From NCBI GenBank assembly GCA_020635995.1, contig JACJYS010000004.1, forward strand, positions 1-64,000: 64,000 nucleotides of DNA, in the 5' to 3' direction. Below, one piece after another: positions 27,543 through 36,295 of the stretch. Position numbers and translations under genes: made by a program. Below the pieces are notes generated by a model. That model searched no databases. It was not told the DNA's origin and was given only the letters and a program-made list of their open reading frames with translations. The first letter of the stretch is position 1; each line of letters opens with the position of its first letter. This DNA is from Chitinophagales bacterium. GTDB taxonomy: Bacteria; Bacteroidota; Bacteroidia; Chitinophagales; UBA8649.

Positions 27543-29168
27543 ATGAAACAACTTTTATCTTTAATTTTAGTTTTGTTAAATGCATTTGCTATATCTCAAG
27601 TTGTAAGTATTCCAGACAGTTCTTTTAAGTATTACTTAATAAATAATACAGCTATAAATACTAATAATGATACTTCAATTCAAATAAGTGAGGCACTTAG
27701 TGTAGATACATTAATATTGAATGATATGGGAATTTATTCTTTAGTGGGGATAGAGGAATTTAAGAATTTAGAATATTTGGATTGTCGTTCTAATGAAATT
27801 GATTCTTTAGATATTGATTCTAATCAAAATTTAAAATATCTGAGTTGTTATAGAAATAATCTTTATGAGTTAAATACGAACAATAACGAATTCTTAACGA
27901 CATTGCATTGTACTTTTAACAATCTAAATGGGTTGGAATTAGACAATAATCTTATGTTGAGAAATTTGTCTTGTGAGGGCAATAATCTTGATACATTATT
28001 TATAGGGAATAATATAAACTTGATTTATCTTAGTATTGGAGGAGATCTTATTGAAAACTTAGATATTTCTAACAATATTAATCTGTATAGGCTTAGTTTA
28101 TTTAATTCACAGATAAAACAGCTTGATTTTTCAAATAATACTAATTTATATAATTTTGAGTGTCATAATACTGCTATAGAATATATTGACTTATCTAATC
28201 ATCAAAATTTAAGTTCAATTTTTATTGTTAATTCACTTATAGAAAGTTTAAACTTAGATAATTGTACCAATCTAAGTTCTGTAAGAGTGAGAGGAAATTC
28301 TTTATTAAAGAATTTTTCTGTTAAAATAGGAAATAATAATCAGAACGTAAATTATTTTAGTTCAAATGGTAATATTAGCTTATTTTGTATTGGAATTGAT
28401 TATCCATTAAACACTAATTGGAATAAGGATATTTGGACTGATTTTAATGATAACTGTCCTCAGAATAGTTGTGAAAGTCTCGGGCTTTATACATTGCCCT
28501 ACCTTTGTTTATATGGGCAAGAATGGCCAAGTACTAATCCTACTATTGATACTTTAGTTAATAGTGAGGGTTGTGATAGTTTATTAATAATAAATTATAA
28601 CAGTTTTTCCAGTGATGTATATTCTGTATATGATAGTATTATGTTAAGGTATAATAGTGATTTTTTACAACCATATTTATATTATAGAACAGCTTATGAA
28701 TTAGATCCCCTTGAGGGACCTTTTGAGACAATTTTTCCAAACATTTTTTATGAATTTCAATGGTATCTGAATGATACGGCAATATATGGAGCTACAGATT
28801 CTATTTATTATCCCAATGTAGATGGAGAGTATAAGGCACAAATAAGTTTGAAAAATGTAGATGGATTGTGTAAAATATTTTCATTTCCATATATGATAAA
28901 GACAACAGGAATTTATGAACAGAATAATAATGTATCTTTTGATATTAAGCCTAATCCGTTTCTTAATTTCATTGATATTAATACAGATTTAACAGATGAA
29001 TACAAACTTATAATATATGATGTTTTAGGAAGAGTTTTATTTAAGAATAATTATATGGGAAATCAAAAAATAGACTTAAGTAAAATAGAAAAAGGAGTTT
29101 ATTACATCGGAATTATAAAAAACGAAAATGAGGGTATTGTGTACTCTAAAAAACTTATTAAGAAATGA
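27543..29168 (+). CDS. Secreted leucine-rich-repeat protein with T9SS type A sorting domain
   Basis: A 541-residue protein with a signal peptide ending near AISQ. Residues about 65-290 are irregular 21-22-residue leucine-rich repeats (LEYLDCRSNEIDSLDI, LKYLSCYRNN, LRNLSCEGNNLDTL). A GCDS-containing stretch follows (NSEGCDSLLIINYNS, residues about 345-360), a theme shared with the giant adhesin. The last 75 residues are a type A sorting domain (IKPNPFLNFIDI, YDVLGRVLF, IEKGVYYI, KKLIKK). It should be secreted by the T9SS and anchored at or released from the cell surface; the partner is unknown. It converges with the TPR gene five bases beyond its stop. Confidence 0.87.
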   Translation: MKQLLSLILVLLNAFAISQVVSIPDSSFKYYLINNTAINTNNDTSIQISEALSVDTLILNDMGIYSLVGIEEFKNLEYLDCRSNEIDSLDIDSNQNLKYLSCYRNNLYELNTNNNEFLTTLHCTFNNLNGLELDNNLMLRNLSCEGNNLDTLFIGNNINLIYLSIGGDLIENLDISNNINLYRLSLFNSQIKQLDFSNNTNLYNFECHNTAIEYIDLSNHQNLSSIFIVNSLIESLNLDNCTNLSSVRVRGNSLLKNFSVKIGNNNQNVNYFSSNGNISLFCIGIDYPLNTNWNKDIWTDFNDNCPQNSCESLGLYTLPYLCLYGQEWPSTNPTIDTLVNSEGCDSLLIINYNSFSSDVYSVYDSIMLRYNSDFLQPYLYYRTAYELDPLEGPFETIFPNIFYEFQWYLNDTAIYGATDSIYYPNVDGEYKAQISLKNVDGLCKIFSFPYMIKTTGIYEQNNNVSFDIKPNPFLNFIDINTDLTDEYKLIIYDVLGRVLFKNNYMGNQKIDLSKIEKGVYYIGIIKNENEGIVYSKKLIKK

Positions 29169-29173
29169 TTATT

Positions 29174-29665
29174 CTACAAACTCATTTTGGTTTCACATCT
29201 TTTTATAGATGCCATAGCTCGGTTTAAAGTATCATCACTTAAGGTAGATTTAGCACTTAATTTATAGTTTTCTATAGCTTTGCTGTAGTCGCCTAATTGT
29301 TCGTACATAATGCCGTATTCATTATAAATAGTAGATTTATTAATGCCGGGTACTTCTATAGCTACATCTAAATGTGCTTTTAATTCTTCAAATTTCCCCA
29401 ATGTAGAAAGCAAAACCGCATAATTGGTATATCCTGCACTATAATCAGGAGCGTATTTTATAGCTAATTGGTAGTATCTATCGGCAAGTTTTAAGTTTTT
29501 AAATTTAGTTTCATAAAGCCAGCCTAAATGATTGTACGCTTTTCCAAATTTTGGGTCTTCTTCTATTATTTCTTCAAGTTTTGTTACTGCATCGTCAAAT
29601 AATCCATCTTTAATATCTAAATCTGCTTGATAAAATTTTTCTTCTAATTTGAATTGGTTTGCCAT
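29174..29665 (-). CDS. Small TPR-repeat protein
   Basis: From ATG 29665 the protein has 163 residues made mostly of tetratricopeptide repeats (AVTKLEEIIEEDPKFGKAYN, LADRYYQLAIKYAPDYSAGY, YGIMYEQLGDYSKAIENYKL). It has no signal peptide from this start and is probably cytoplasmic, a protein-binding scaffold. The upstream in-frame ATG at 29719 is rejected because the promoter box at 29687-29694 lies between the two starts. Confidence 0.82.
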   Translation of the reverse strand: MANQFKLEEKFYQADLDIKDGLFDDAVTKLEEIIEEDPKFGKAYNHLGWLYETKFKNLKLADRYYQLAIKYAPDYSAGYTNYAVLLSTLGKFEELKAHLDVAIEVPGINKSTIYNEYGIMYEQLGDYSKAIENYKLSAKSTLSDDTLNRAMASIKRCETKMSL

Positions 29666-29686
29666 TCTTAAAATATTTATATACTG

Positions 29687-29694
29687 CAAAAATA
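29687..29694 (-). promoter_or_regulatory. -7 promoter box of the TPR gene
   Basis: On the minus strand it reads TATTTTTG, 21 bases before the ATG at 29665. It decides the choice of start. Confidence 0.6.
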
Positions 29695-29737
29695 CGAAAG
29701 CATTTTTAATGTTATGCAACCTGAATTTGTAAAAATA

Positions 29738-29767
29738 GATAAGGCTACTTTTTATAGTAGCCCTATC
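29738..29767 (-). terminator. Probable intrinsic terminator after the beta-helix lipoprotein gene
   Basis: The arms GGCTAC and GTAGCC, extended by outer GAT and ATC, flank an A/T-rich loop. On the minus strand a T-rich run (CTATTTTTAC) follows. It lies 85 bp beyond the stop at 29853. Confidence 0.55.
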
Positions 29768-29852
29768 AACTTTACAATTGGTTAGATTATTTTTTTAGGA
29801 TTCACTAACCATAACAACAATTACTAATTATTTTATGGATAATCCTACTTAA

Positions 29853-31067
29853 TTAATTATTACAAATATAACCTCCACTTACACTGCTTGTAGAGTTATT
29901 GCTTTCAGAAAAATTAGGATTAGGATTTGAAGCCGTATTATAGTCAAAAATGGCACAGCCATATATATTGCTAAAAGATGTATTGCTAATATTTACGCTT
30001 GGGTCGGCACTCCACATTTCTACAGCTCCTTTGGCATTTGTTCCATTGCCTCCGGCATATTCTATAACAGCGTTATCTATTTTATTTACAGGGTTTGAAG
30101 AATATGAATAATAAATAGACCTCCAAGAACCAGCTGTTTTTGTTACGCCCGTAAAAGTAATAGGGTTAGAAGATGTCCCCACAGCTATTAAAGCACTTCC
30201 ATCGTCAAATATGCCTTCTACATCTATGCCCATAGATGGTGCTACTTCTATAGTTACGCCTGCATTTAAAGTTAACACTCCTCCGTCATTTATTTTTAAA
30301 TCATTGGTTAATCTGTAAGGCACACCTAAGTCTTTCCAAGTATGGTTTGTATTTAAACTTCTGCTACTTTCTGCATTTACAAAAATGCTATTAGTAGTAT
30401 TTCCTGTAAAACTTCCTCCCGTTATTTTACTTACAGAAGTTGCATCTATAAAAAGAGGAATATTGCAAGATGAAACATTGCAGTTATTAAGCTCTACAGT
30501 ATGATTTCTGTATGCTAAATTAATACCGTAGGTAAGTCCGTTGGCTACAGTTACATTATTTAAAACTAAGTGAGTTTGGCTTGTTAAAGTTATGCTACCT
30601 TTATCGCCATTGCTATTGTATTGTCCACCGCCAGCGTATTCTACAGTTACATAATCAAATCTATTGTTTATGTTATCACTTTCAACTAAAAGTCCTCTCC
30701 ACGCACCTTTAGCTTTAGTTTTTCCTGTAAAAGTTACCGCTTTGCTTGATGTTCCATTGGCTACAATAGAGCCTGTTTCTTGAATCCACATACCTACATT
30801 ATCGGCAAACTGGATAGTAACTCCGGCATCTATGGTTAGGTCAATTTCTACGTCAATATCGCAGTCAATTATGTAATCTACACCGCCTTGCACTCTGTCT
30901 GCTAAGTTAGTAATGTGGTCTGGATTACTACTTTCAAATGAATCACACGAAAGTGTAATTGCATCTAAAGTTTCGTCAGTTGGCTCGTCATCTTGGCAAG
31001 AGCCGGCAAATAATAGTAAAGCACTTACGCTTAATACTTTTGTAAAATTTTTTAATGTTGTTCTCAT
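29853..31067 (-). CDS. Lipoprotein with right-handed beta-helix-like repeats
   Basis: From ATG 31067 the protein has 404 residues and a clear lipoprotein signal (LLLFAGSC, lipid Cys 24). Two similar halves each have a GVTIQFADNVGM or GVTIEVAPSMGI strand, a KAVTFTG or NPITFTGVTK strand and a (Y)VTVEYAGGG or AVIEYAGGN strand, as in parallel beta-helix surface proteins of Bacteroidota. It is probably on the outer-membrane surface; the ligand is unknown. The ATG at 31097 is rejected because it overlaps the promoter box. Confidence 0.82.
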   Translation of the reverse strand: MRTTLKNFTKVLSVSALLLFAGSCQDDEPTDETLDAITLSCDSFESSNPDHITNLADRVQGGVDYIIDCDIDVEIDLTIDAGVTIQFADNVGMWIQETGSIVANGTSSKAVTFTGKTKAKGAWRGLLVESDNINNRFDYVTVEYAGGGQYNSNGDKGSITLTSQTHLVLNNVTVANGLTYGINLAYRNHTVELNNCNVSSCNIPLFIDATSVSKITGGSFTGNTTNSIFVNAESSRSLNTNHTWKDLGVPYRLTNDLKINDGGVLTLNAGVTIEVAPSMGIDVEGIFDDGSALIAVGTSSNPITFTGVTKTAGSWRSIYYSYSSNPVNKIDNAVIEYAGGNGTNAKGAVEMWSADPSVNISNTSFSNIYGCAIFDYNTASNPNPNFSESNNSTSSVSGGYICNN

Positions 31068-31096
31068 AGTTTTTTCAATTTTATTTGTTGATAGCA

Positions 31097-31104
31097 CAAA
31101 AGTA
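31097..31104 (-). promoter_or_regulatory. -7 promoter box of the beta-helix lipoprotein gene
   Basis: On the minus strand it reads TACTTTTG, 29 bases before the ATG at 31067, and overlaps the first codon of the longer frame. Confidence 0.6.
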
Positions 31105-31228
31105 GGGGCATAAAAAAGCGTAGCTAAACAAGAAAATATTAAAAAATAGGTTTTAACGAGTAGTCTTATTTGTATAATTATTTGAAAAACAATGAATTAT
31201 TAAAATAATTTGTGTAATTTTAAAAGCG

Positions 31229-31236
31229 TATTTTTG
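31229..31236 (+). promoter_or_regulatory. -7 promoter box upstream of the helical 496-residue protein
   Basis: TATTTTTG, with TTTG at 31209-31212 as a possible -33 element. The ATG follows at 31276. Confidence 0.55.
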
Positions 31237-31275
31237 TATAGTAATTTTTATACAAATTGCCCTAAAACCTAAAAA

Positions 31276-32766
31276 ATGTCTAAGAAAAATACTGAATTAT
31301 ACTATTTTGTAAATACTTTAAATAAAACAGAAAAGGCTTATTTTAAGAAATTTGGCTACAAATACGATAAAGAAGATAATGCCGAAATGGGACTTTTTAA
31401 TTTAATTAATACAGAAATAAAGAAAACTGAGGATTATGATGATTTAGAAAAACTATTAAAAATAAAATTTGAAAAAAAGTATCCTTCTAAAAAGTTTATT
31501 ACCGTAAAAAACAATCTGTTTTATAGACTAATAGAAACACTTAGCGAATACGATAAAACAGAGGATTTTCAGTTTCAATTATTGCAAAATATTCAAACAG
31601 CTAAAGTTTTAATAAAAAGAAACCAGCCTAAAGTAGCTTTAAGAATTTTGCTAAAAGCTGTAGATGTAGTTGAAAAAGAAGAGGAATATTCCTTAGGACT
31701 TGTGTTTACTAATTTGATTTATAGATGTGCTTTAATGCTTGGTGATAAAAAGAATATAAAATTATCATTAGATAAAAACACCAATTATTTAAACTATATA
31801 AAACAGCAAAATGATTTAAAATTACTGTACGAAGAAGTATTTGATTTGCACAGAATGCAAGGCACAAGCAAGCACAGTGAATTTGTATTGGCATTGGAAA
31901 AAGTTGAGGAAAAAATGAAAGTGTTTTCTAAAGATTTTATAAGTCAAAAGCAAAAATTTAATTTTTATTCCTTACAAAAAATAGTAGCTTTTTTAAAAAA
32001 TGATAAAAAAGAAGTTTTAGATGCTTTAGAAAAAATGGTAAATATTTTAGAGCAAAGTAATGCAGAGAGTTTTAGTAAAAATGAAAGAGTAATTATAGCC
32101 ACTTATGCCGATTTAATAAGCCACCAGTTGGAATTAGGAAGCAATACGTATTTTAAAAAGTATTTTAACGTAATAGAAAAATGGACTACCGTTAAAACGG
32201 ATATAGAAATATATAAAGAAACGCAGGTTTTAAGACTACAAATTTTAGAATATGCCTTTGAACATAAATTTGAAAAAATAGCCGATTTAGAAGAAAAATA
32301 TTTGCTTCATAAAAAGAATATGAACGATATGTTTCAATTAGCCATCAACGATTGTTTTATATTAACATACTATTGTTTAAGAGATTTTAGGAACGCTGTA
32401 AAGTTTATAAATTTTCAGTTTGAAATAAAAAACTTAAGAAAAGATATGCAACTAATGGCGGAGTTAATACAGTTAGCTTTACTTTTTGAAGATAAAGATT
32501 TTGATGTGCTTTCAAATAGTGTACGATCTTTAGAAAGTAGGCTGAGTACTATAAATGTTTTAATAACAAAAGAGGAAGAAATTATCTTGTCTTTCTTTAA
32601 AAATGCCGTGAGTACCAAACCTATTTCTGCTACAGAATACGCTACACAATGCATAAGCCAATTAAAAGAAATAGATTACACCGCTTTGCCTTATTCTTTT
32701 GATTTTAATATTTGGTTTTTAGCTATAAAAACCAAGAAAACTTATTTGGAATTGCTGAGCCAGTAA
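31276..32766 (+). CDS. Large helical cytoplasmic protein of unknown function
   Basis: A 496-residue protein, rich in Lys, Glu and Leu, with no signal peptide or membrane segment. It begins with a distinctive SKKNTELYYFVNTLNKTEKA stretch, then FKKFGYKYDKEDNAEMGLFN. The rest reads as consecutive amphipathic helix pairs, probably a degenerate TPR or other alpha-solenoid. I recall similar hypothetical proteins in Bacteroidota but no function. It stands alone, with its own promoter and a REP-like array beyond its end. Confidence 0.75.
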   Translation: MSKKNTELYYFVNTLNKTEKAYFKKFGYKYDKEDNAEMGLFNLINTEIKKTEDYDDLEKLLKIKFEKKYPSKKFITVKNNLFYRLIETLSEYDKTEDFQFQLLQNIQTAKVLIKRNQPKVALRILLKAVDVVEKEEEYSLGLVFTNLIYRCALMLGDKKNIKLSLDKNTNYLNYIKQQNDLKLLYEEVFDLHRMQGTSKHSEFVLALEKVEEKMKVFSKDFISQKQKFNFYSLQKIVAFLKNDKKEVLDALEKMVNILEQSNAESFSKNERVIIATYADLISHQLELGSNTYFKKYFNVIEKWTTVKTDIEIYKETQVLRLQILEYAFEHKFEKIADLEEKYLLHKKNMNDMFQLAINDCFILTYYCLRDFRNAVKFINFQFEIKNLRKDMQLMAELIQLALLFEDKDFDVLSNSVRSLESRLSTINVLITKEEEIILSFFKNAVSTKPISATEYATQCISQLKEIDYTALPYSFDFNIWFLAIKTKKTYLELLSQ

Positions 32767-33298
32767 CTTAAGGATTTATAGTGTAAAACGTAATTTTATC
32801 GCAAACACGAATGGGAATTTGTTAGCGGATTAGTTAATTTGAAAATGAGGTAATTGGATAATTTGGGAATGTTATCTATACTATTTCCCTTACGTCATGC
32901 CTTTGCAGAAAGGCATCCCAAAGTTGATTAGCAAAATAATAAACATATCACGCCATGCCTGCGGATGCAGTTATCCCAATGTCAGTTCGCACAATTCTAT
33001 TGTAAGGGATTACCGCCTTCGCGGCAATGACGATTCAGGGGAGGTTTTTTCTATATAGTACGTCATGCCTTTGCAAAAAGGCATCTCAAAGTTGATTAGC
33101 AAAATAATAAACATATCACGTCATGCCTCTACCTGTCGGCAGACACGGTGCGAATGCAGGCATCTTAATATATAGTAGTACAATACTATTGTAAGGGATT
33201 ACCGCTTCTGTGGCAATGACGATTTTTTGGAGAGATTTTTTTTGAATAGATTGCTTCGTTCGTGCCTCACTCGCAAAGATGTTCCTTTATCGGGCGTA

Positions 33299-33329
33299 CT
33301 CGTGCCACGACTCCAAGTCGTGGCACGAG
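33299..33329. repeat. Perfect 14-bp-stem hairpin, copy 2
   Basis: Same sequence as 25270-25300; here the stem extends two more pairs (TA...TA), to 33297-33331. Confidence 0.9.
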
Positions 33330-33340
33330 TATAAACGAAA

Positions 33341-33370
33341 AGTTCGGAACTTTTATAAAAGTTCCGAACT
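33341..33370. repeat. Perfect 30-bp palindrome (AGTTCGGAACTTTT family)
   Basis: The arms AGTTCGGAACTTTT and AAAAGTTCCGAACT flank the two central bases AT. A related palindrome of 33 bp occurs at 38863-38895. It could act as a bidirectional transcription terminator. Confidence 0.85.
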
Positions 33371-33378
33371 GTGAAAAA

Positions 33379-33512
33379 ATTATACCGTTTAGGAATATAT
33401 AATAGTCCAATTTCGGTTGCACCTTATTGTACTAAACATATTGCTCTATCGGCATTTACCATTGTAAAACACAAAATAGTCTAATCTATTTTGTGTTAAC
33501 AATTGGCATTAT
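33379..33512 (+). repeat. Small hairpin element (family 2), copy 2
   Basis: It aligns along its whole length with 201-332. The hairpin spans 33457-33509. The inner arms are AACACAAAATAG and CTATTTTGTGTT, against AATACAAAATAG and CTATTTTGTATT in copy 1, a paired change that keeps the stem. Its right end encodes the last residues and the stop of the oxidoreductase gene ending at 33486. Confidence 0.8.
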
Positions 33513-34766
33513 TTTAGTTTTTCCTATTAGCAAGCCTTCCGATTGGGTTCTTATAAAATAAGATGTAGTCCAGTTCCAAATGGTTTTCATTCTATTTCGG
33601 TAGTTTATTAGTAAAAATAAATGGACTAAAAGCCATACTGCCCAAGCCAACCAACCTGTGTAAGTTCTTTTAGGGTAAATCATATCGGCTGCGGCTTTGT
33701 TTTTGCCTATTATAGCCATAGTTCCTTTGTCGGTATATTTAAAGGCTGTGGTTTCTTTGCCGTTAATTAAAGCGGTTATATTTTTGGCTAAAGCGTGTCC
33801 TTGCTGTGTGGCTACACTACCCAGTTGAGGATGCCCGTTAGGATATTTTTCATCTGTTTTTTGAATACAAGTATCGCCTATAGAAAATATGTTTTTAGTG
33901 CCTTGCACTTTGTTTATTTCATCTACAATAATTCGGTTTCCTCTGTCATAACTTTCTTCGGGTATTCCTTTAAATTTATATGCCGTAACTCCCGATGTCC
34001 AAATAAGGGTTTTGGTAGGTATAGAACTTCCGTCTTTTAAAAACACGGTGTCATCTTTGTAGTCTGTAACAAAGGAATTAAGTTTAACAATTACCCCAAG
34101 TTTTTTTAAACTTTCTCTTGAATATTTTCGGGCTTTATCGCTCATAGCACTTAATACTTGATTTCCGCCTTCTATGAGATAAATGTGCATTTGTTTTTCG
34201 TTAAATTCGGGATAAATTCTTTTTAAAGAGCGATTTCTCATTTCTGCCAACATGCCTGCCACTTCTATGCCGGCAGGGCCGGCTCCGGCTATTACAATAT
34301 TTCTAAGTTTTACTTGCTCCGCTTTGTTTTTGTTTATAGTAGCTAATTCAGCCACTTTCAGTAAGGTATTTCTTAAAAGAATAGCTTCATCTATAGTTTT
34401 CATAGGTAAAGCGTTTTCTTCTATATTTTTCATACCAAAAAAGTTACTGGTAGTTCCTGTGGCTATTACTAAATAATCGTATTTTATTTCGCCATTATTA
34501 AGTATTACTTTGTTTTCTTGTGGAAGTATTTCTTTTAGTTCTCCAAGTCTGAAATGTAAGTTTTTCTTGTTTTCAAATAGTGTTCTTATGGGGACGCTAA
34601 TACTAGAAACATCAAGCATACCCGTGGCAACTTGATACAACAGCGGTGCAAAAAAATTGTAATTGTTTTTGTCTATTAAGGTTACTTTTGTTTTGGGTTT
34701 ATCAGCCAATTTAAGAGCTAAGTTAATTCCTGCAAAACCACCGCCTATTATTACAACATTTTTCAT
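33486..34766 (-). CDS. NAD(P)/FAD-dependent oxidoreductase, type II NADH dehydrogenase-like
   Basis: This 426-residue flavoprotein has two dinucleotide folds: VVIIGGGFAGINLALKLAD at the N-terminus and IVIAGAGPAGIEVAGMLAEM near residue 160. Others are LVIATGTTSNFFGM and the FAD motif NIFSIGDTCIQK. The C-terminal 60 residues (RTYTGWLAWAVWLLVHLFLL) are hydrophobic and amphipathic, as in NDH-2 enzymes that attach to the inner membrane. It should oxidise NADH and reduce quinone without pumping protons. The final eight or so codons lie in a repeat element. A TAATTTTG box (34771-34778) is four bases from the start. Confidence 0.88.
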   Translation of the reverse strand: MKNVVIIGGGFAGINLALKLADKPKTKVTLIDKNNYNFFAPLLYQVATGMLDVSSISVPIRTLFENKKNLHFRLGELKEILPQENKVILNNGEIKYDYLVIATGTTSNFFGMKNIEENALPMKTIDEAILLRNTLLKVAELATINKNKAEQVKLRNIVIAGAGPAGIEVAGMLAEMRNRSLKRIYPEFNEKQMHIYLIEGGNQVLSAMSDKARKYSRESLKKLGVIVKLNSFVTDYKDDTVFLKDGSSIPTKTLIWTSGVTAYKFKGIPEESYDRGNRIIVDEINKVQGTKNIFSIGDTCIQKTDEKYPNGHPQLGSVATQQGHALAKNITALINGKETTAFKYTDKGTMAIIGKNKAAADMIYPKRTYTGWLAWAVWLLVHLFLLINYRNRMKTIWNWTTSYFIRTQSEGLLIGKTKIMPIVNTK

Positions 34767-34770
34767 ATTG

Positions 34771-34778
34771 CAAAATTA
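34771..34778 (-). promoter_or_regulatory. -7 promoter box four bases before the NADH dehydrogenase-like gene
   Basis: On the minus strand it reads TAATTTTG, then CAAT, then the ATG at 34766. This predicts a leaderless mRNA. Confidence 0.65.
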
Positions 34779-34928
34779 CAATCAATCCCTGCAAAATGTT
34801 GTATAAAAAATGCAAAAATATCTAAAAGTTCTAAGCCTATTTTTATCTTTTTTACCTTGCCCCGCTCAATCTCTCCGTACTTATATACTACACATTATAG
34901 GTAAAGTCAATAAAATAAACGCCATTAG

Positions 34929-35492
34929 CTATATTATTACTTTTCTATAAAAAACAAAAGCCACCAAAGCTATCAACCCTCCCAGTACCGCACCGCCCAA
35001 TACATCGCTGGGGAAATGTACGCCCACATATATTTGAGCAAAGCATATTAAGCTTGCCCAAAATAAGAGTAAATATGATAGCCATTTAAGTTTTTTATAA
35101 AACACTAAAGCTAAAAAACTGCCTAAAGCAAAGTGGTTGGCTGCATGAGAGGAGGGAAAACTAAACGCTCCGGAGCATTTTGTTAAAACTAAATTAATGT
35201 GCCAGGCAAAAGGTTCTAAATCGCAGGGGCGTATTCTATTAAAATAAGGTTTTAATAAATGACTGGAAACAGCATCTGCAAGTACTACACATAGCACGCC
35301 TAAAACAATAATTATAAAGGCATTTTTAGGTTTAAAATCTTTGAAAATGAAAAAAACCAAAATAAAATAAAAAGGAATCCATGTTTTTTTGTTTCTAATA
35401 ATAGGCATTATAGTATCAAAAAAAGAATTGGATAAACTTTGATTGATAAAATCAAAAAGATGATAATCTAATTGTAGTAAACTGTCTATCAT
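34929..35492 (-). CDS. PAP2-family membrane phosphatase
   Basis: The 187-residue protein has about five membrane segments and the three PAP2 motifs: LKPYFNRIRPCD (motif 1), FPSSHAANHF (motif 2, with the catalytic-type His) and AQIYVGVHFPSDVLGG (motif 3, His 159, Asp 163). The Arg usual in motif 3 is Gln 153 here. It probably removes phosphate from a lipid such as undecaprenyl or phosphatidylglycerol phosphate at the periplasmic face; the substrate is not determinable. Its start overlaps the methyltransferase stop by four bases, so they are one operon. Confidence 0.86.
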   Translation of the reverse strand: MIDSLLQLDYHLFDFINQSLSNSFFDTIMPIIRNKKTWIPFYFILVFFIFKDFKPKNAFIIIVLGVLCVVLADAVSSHLLKPYFNRIRPCDLEPFAWHINLVLTKCSGAFSFPSSHAANHFALGSFLALVFYKKLKWLSYLLLFWASLICFAQIYVGVHFPSDVLGGAVLGGLIALVAFVFYRKVII

Positions 35493-36223
35493 TTGGTAAC
35501 AATTAATATTAGTCTATCAGAATGTTCGTGCTTAAATTCTTCTAATTGATAACTGCCAAATACCGCTTTTATTTTTAACCCACTTTCATTAAAGTAATGT
35601 TTAAAATCGTCAATAGTTAAAATTTCAACTTTTTCTACAAAGGTGTGTTTTTCATTGCTATCATAAAAATCAATAGTTTTCACAATGTTGTTTTCTCTTA
35701 TTTCTTTGCTAATATTAAAACTTATGCCGTCTATAATTTTAGTTTCGTTTTTTACAATATTGCTTAATACTTTATAGATGTTTAAAAAATCAATAACAAT
35801 TGTCCCACTATTATTTATTTGGGTTTTCATGCTGTTTACTACTCTTTGATTTTCATTGTGAGAATTAAAATACCCAAAGCTGGTAAACATATTAAACAGA
35901 AAATCAAAAGAGTTTTCTTTATAAACATTTCGCATATCATTTACTGCAAATTTTAAATTAGGCAGGCTATAATGCGTTTTTGCCCATTCAATACTTTGAG
36001 CCGATAAATCTATTCCTGTAACATCAAAGCCTTTTTTTGCCAAAAAATAGGAATGTCTGCCTTTGCCACACGCCAAATCTAAAATTTTGCTGTCTTTTTC
36101 AATTTTCAGGTAGTCAACAAGGTTGTTTATAAACAATTCAGCTTCTTCAAAATCTCTATTTTTGTATAGTATGTGATAATACTTAGTGTTAAACCATTCT
36201 TTGTACCATTCTGTGTTATTCAT
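35489..36223 (-). CDS. Class I SAM-dependent methyltransferase
   Basis: A 244-residue protein with the SAM-binding loop KILDLACGKGRHSYFLAKKG, acidic end of strand 2 (DVTGIDLSAQSI), and FAVNDMRN and FDFLFNMFTSFGYF as later motifs. The substrate is unknown; a small molecule is likely from this subfamily. It is translationally coupled (4-bp overlap) to the downstream PAP2 gene and divergent from the phosphoglucosamine mutase gene. Confidence 0.85.
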   Translation of the reverse strand: MNNTEWYKEWFNTKYYHILYKNRDFEEAELFINNLVDYLKIEKDSKILDLACGKGRHSYFLAKKGFDVTGIDLSAQSIEWAKTHYSLPNLKFAVNDMRNVYKENSFDFLFNMFTSFGYFNSHNENQRVVNSMKTQINNSGTIVIDFLNIYKVLSNIVKNETKIIDGISFNISKEIRENNIVKTIDFYDSNEKHTFVEKVEILTIDDFKHYFNESGLKIKAVFGSYQLEEFKHEHSDRLILIVTK

Positions 36224-36266
36224 GAAAAATAGCGAGTATTTATTTAAAATTTGGTACTAAATAAAG

Positions 36267-36274
36267 TAATTTTG
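36267..36274 (+). promoter_or_regulatory. -7 promoter box of the phosphohexomutase gene
   Basis: TAATTTTG, 21 bases before the GTG at 36296. It lies inside the longer open frame that begins at 36251 and so decides the start. Confidence 0.65.
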
Positions 36275-36295
36275 CCCACCTTAAAAAATATTATA

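Larger units (their letters stand above)
32888..33371 (+). repeat. REP-like mosaic array 2
   Basis: Units start with ACGTCATGCC or ACGCCATGCC near 32892, 32950, 33058 and 33118. Two of them are a shorter subtype with GCCTTTGCA(G/A)AAAGGCATC, a small hairpin. One GGGATTACCGCC piece (33008) and one GGCAGACACGGTG piece (33139) match array 1. It ends with the CTCGTGCC hairpin (33299-33329) and then a 30-bp palindrome (33341-33370). No gene is visible between 32767 and 33485. Confidence 0.82.

Noticed and set aside
29666..29719. Longer N-terminus of the small TPR protein
   Set aside because: A promoter box (29687-29694) lies between the two starts and the extra residues are unlike the family.
36251..36295. 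Longer N-terminus for the phosphohexomutase
   Set aside because: The promoter box TAATTTTG (36267-36274) lies inside it and the GTG at 36296 gives the family N-terminus.
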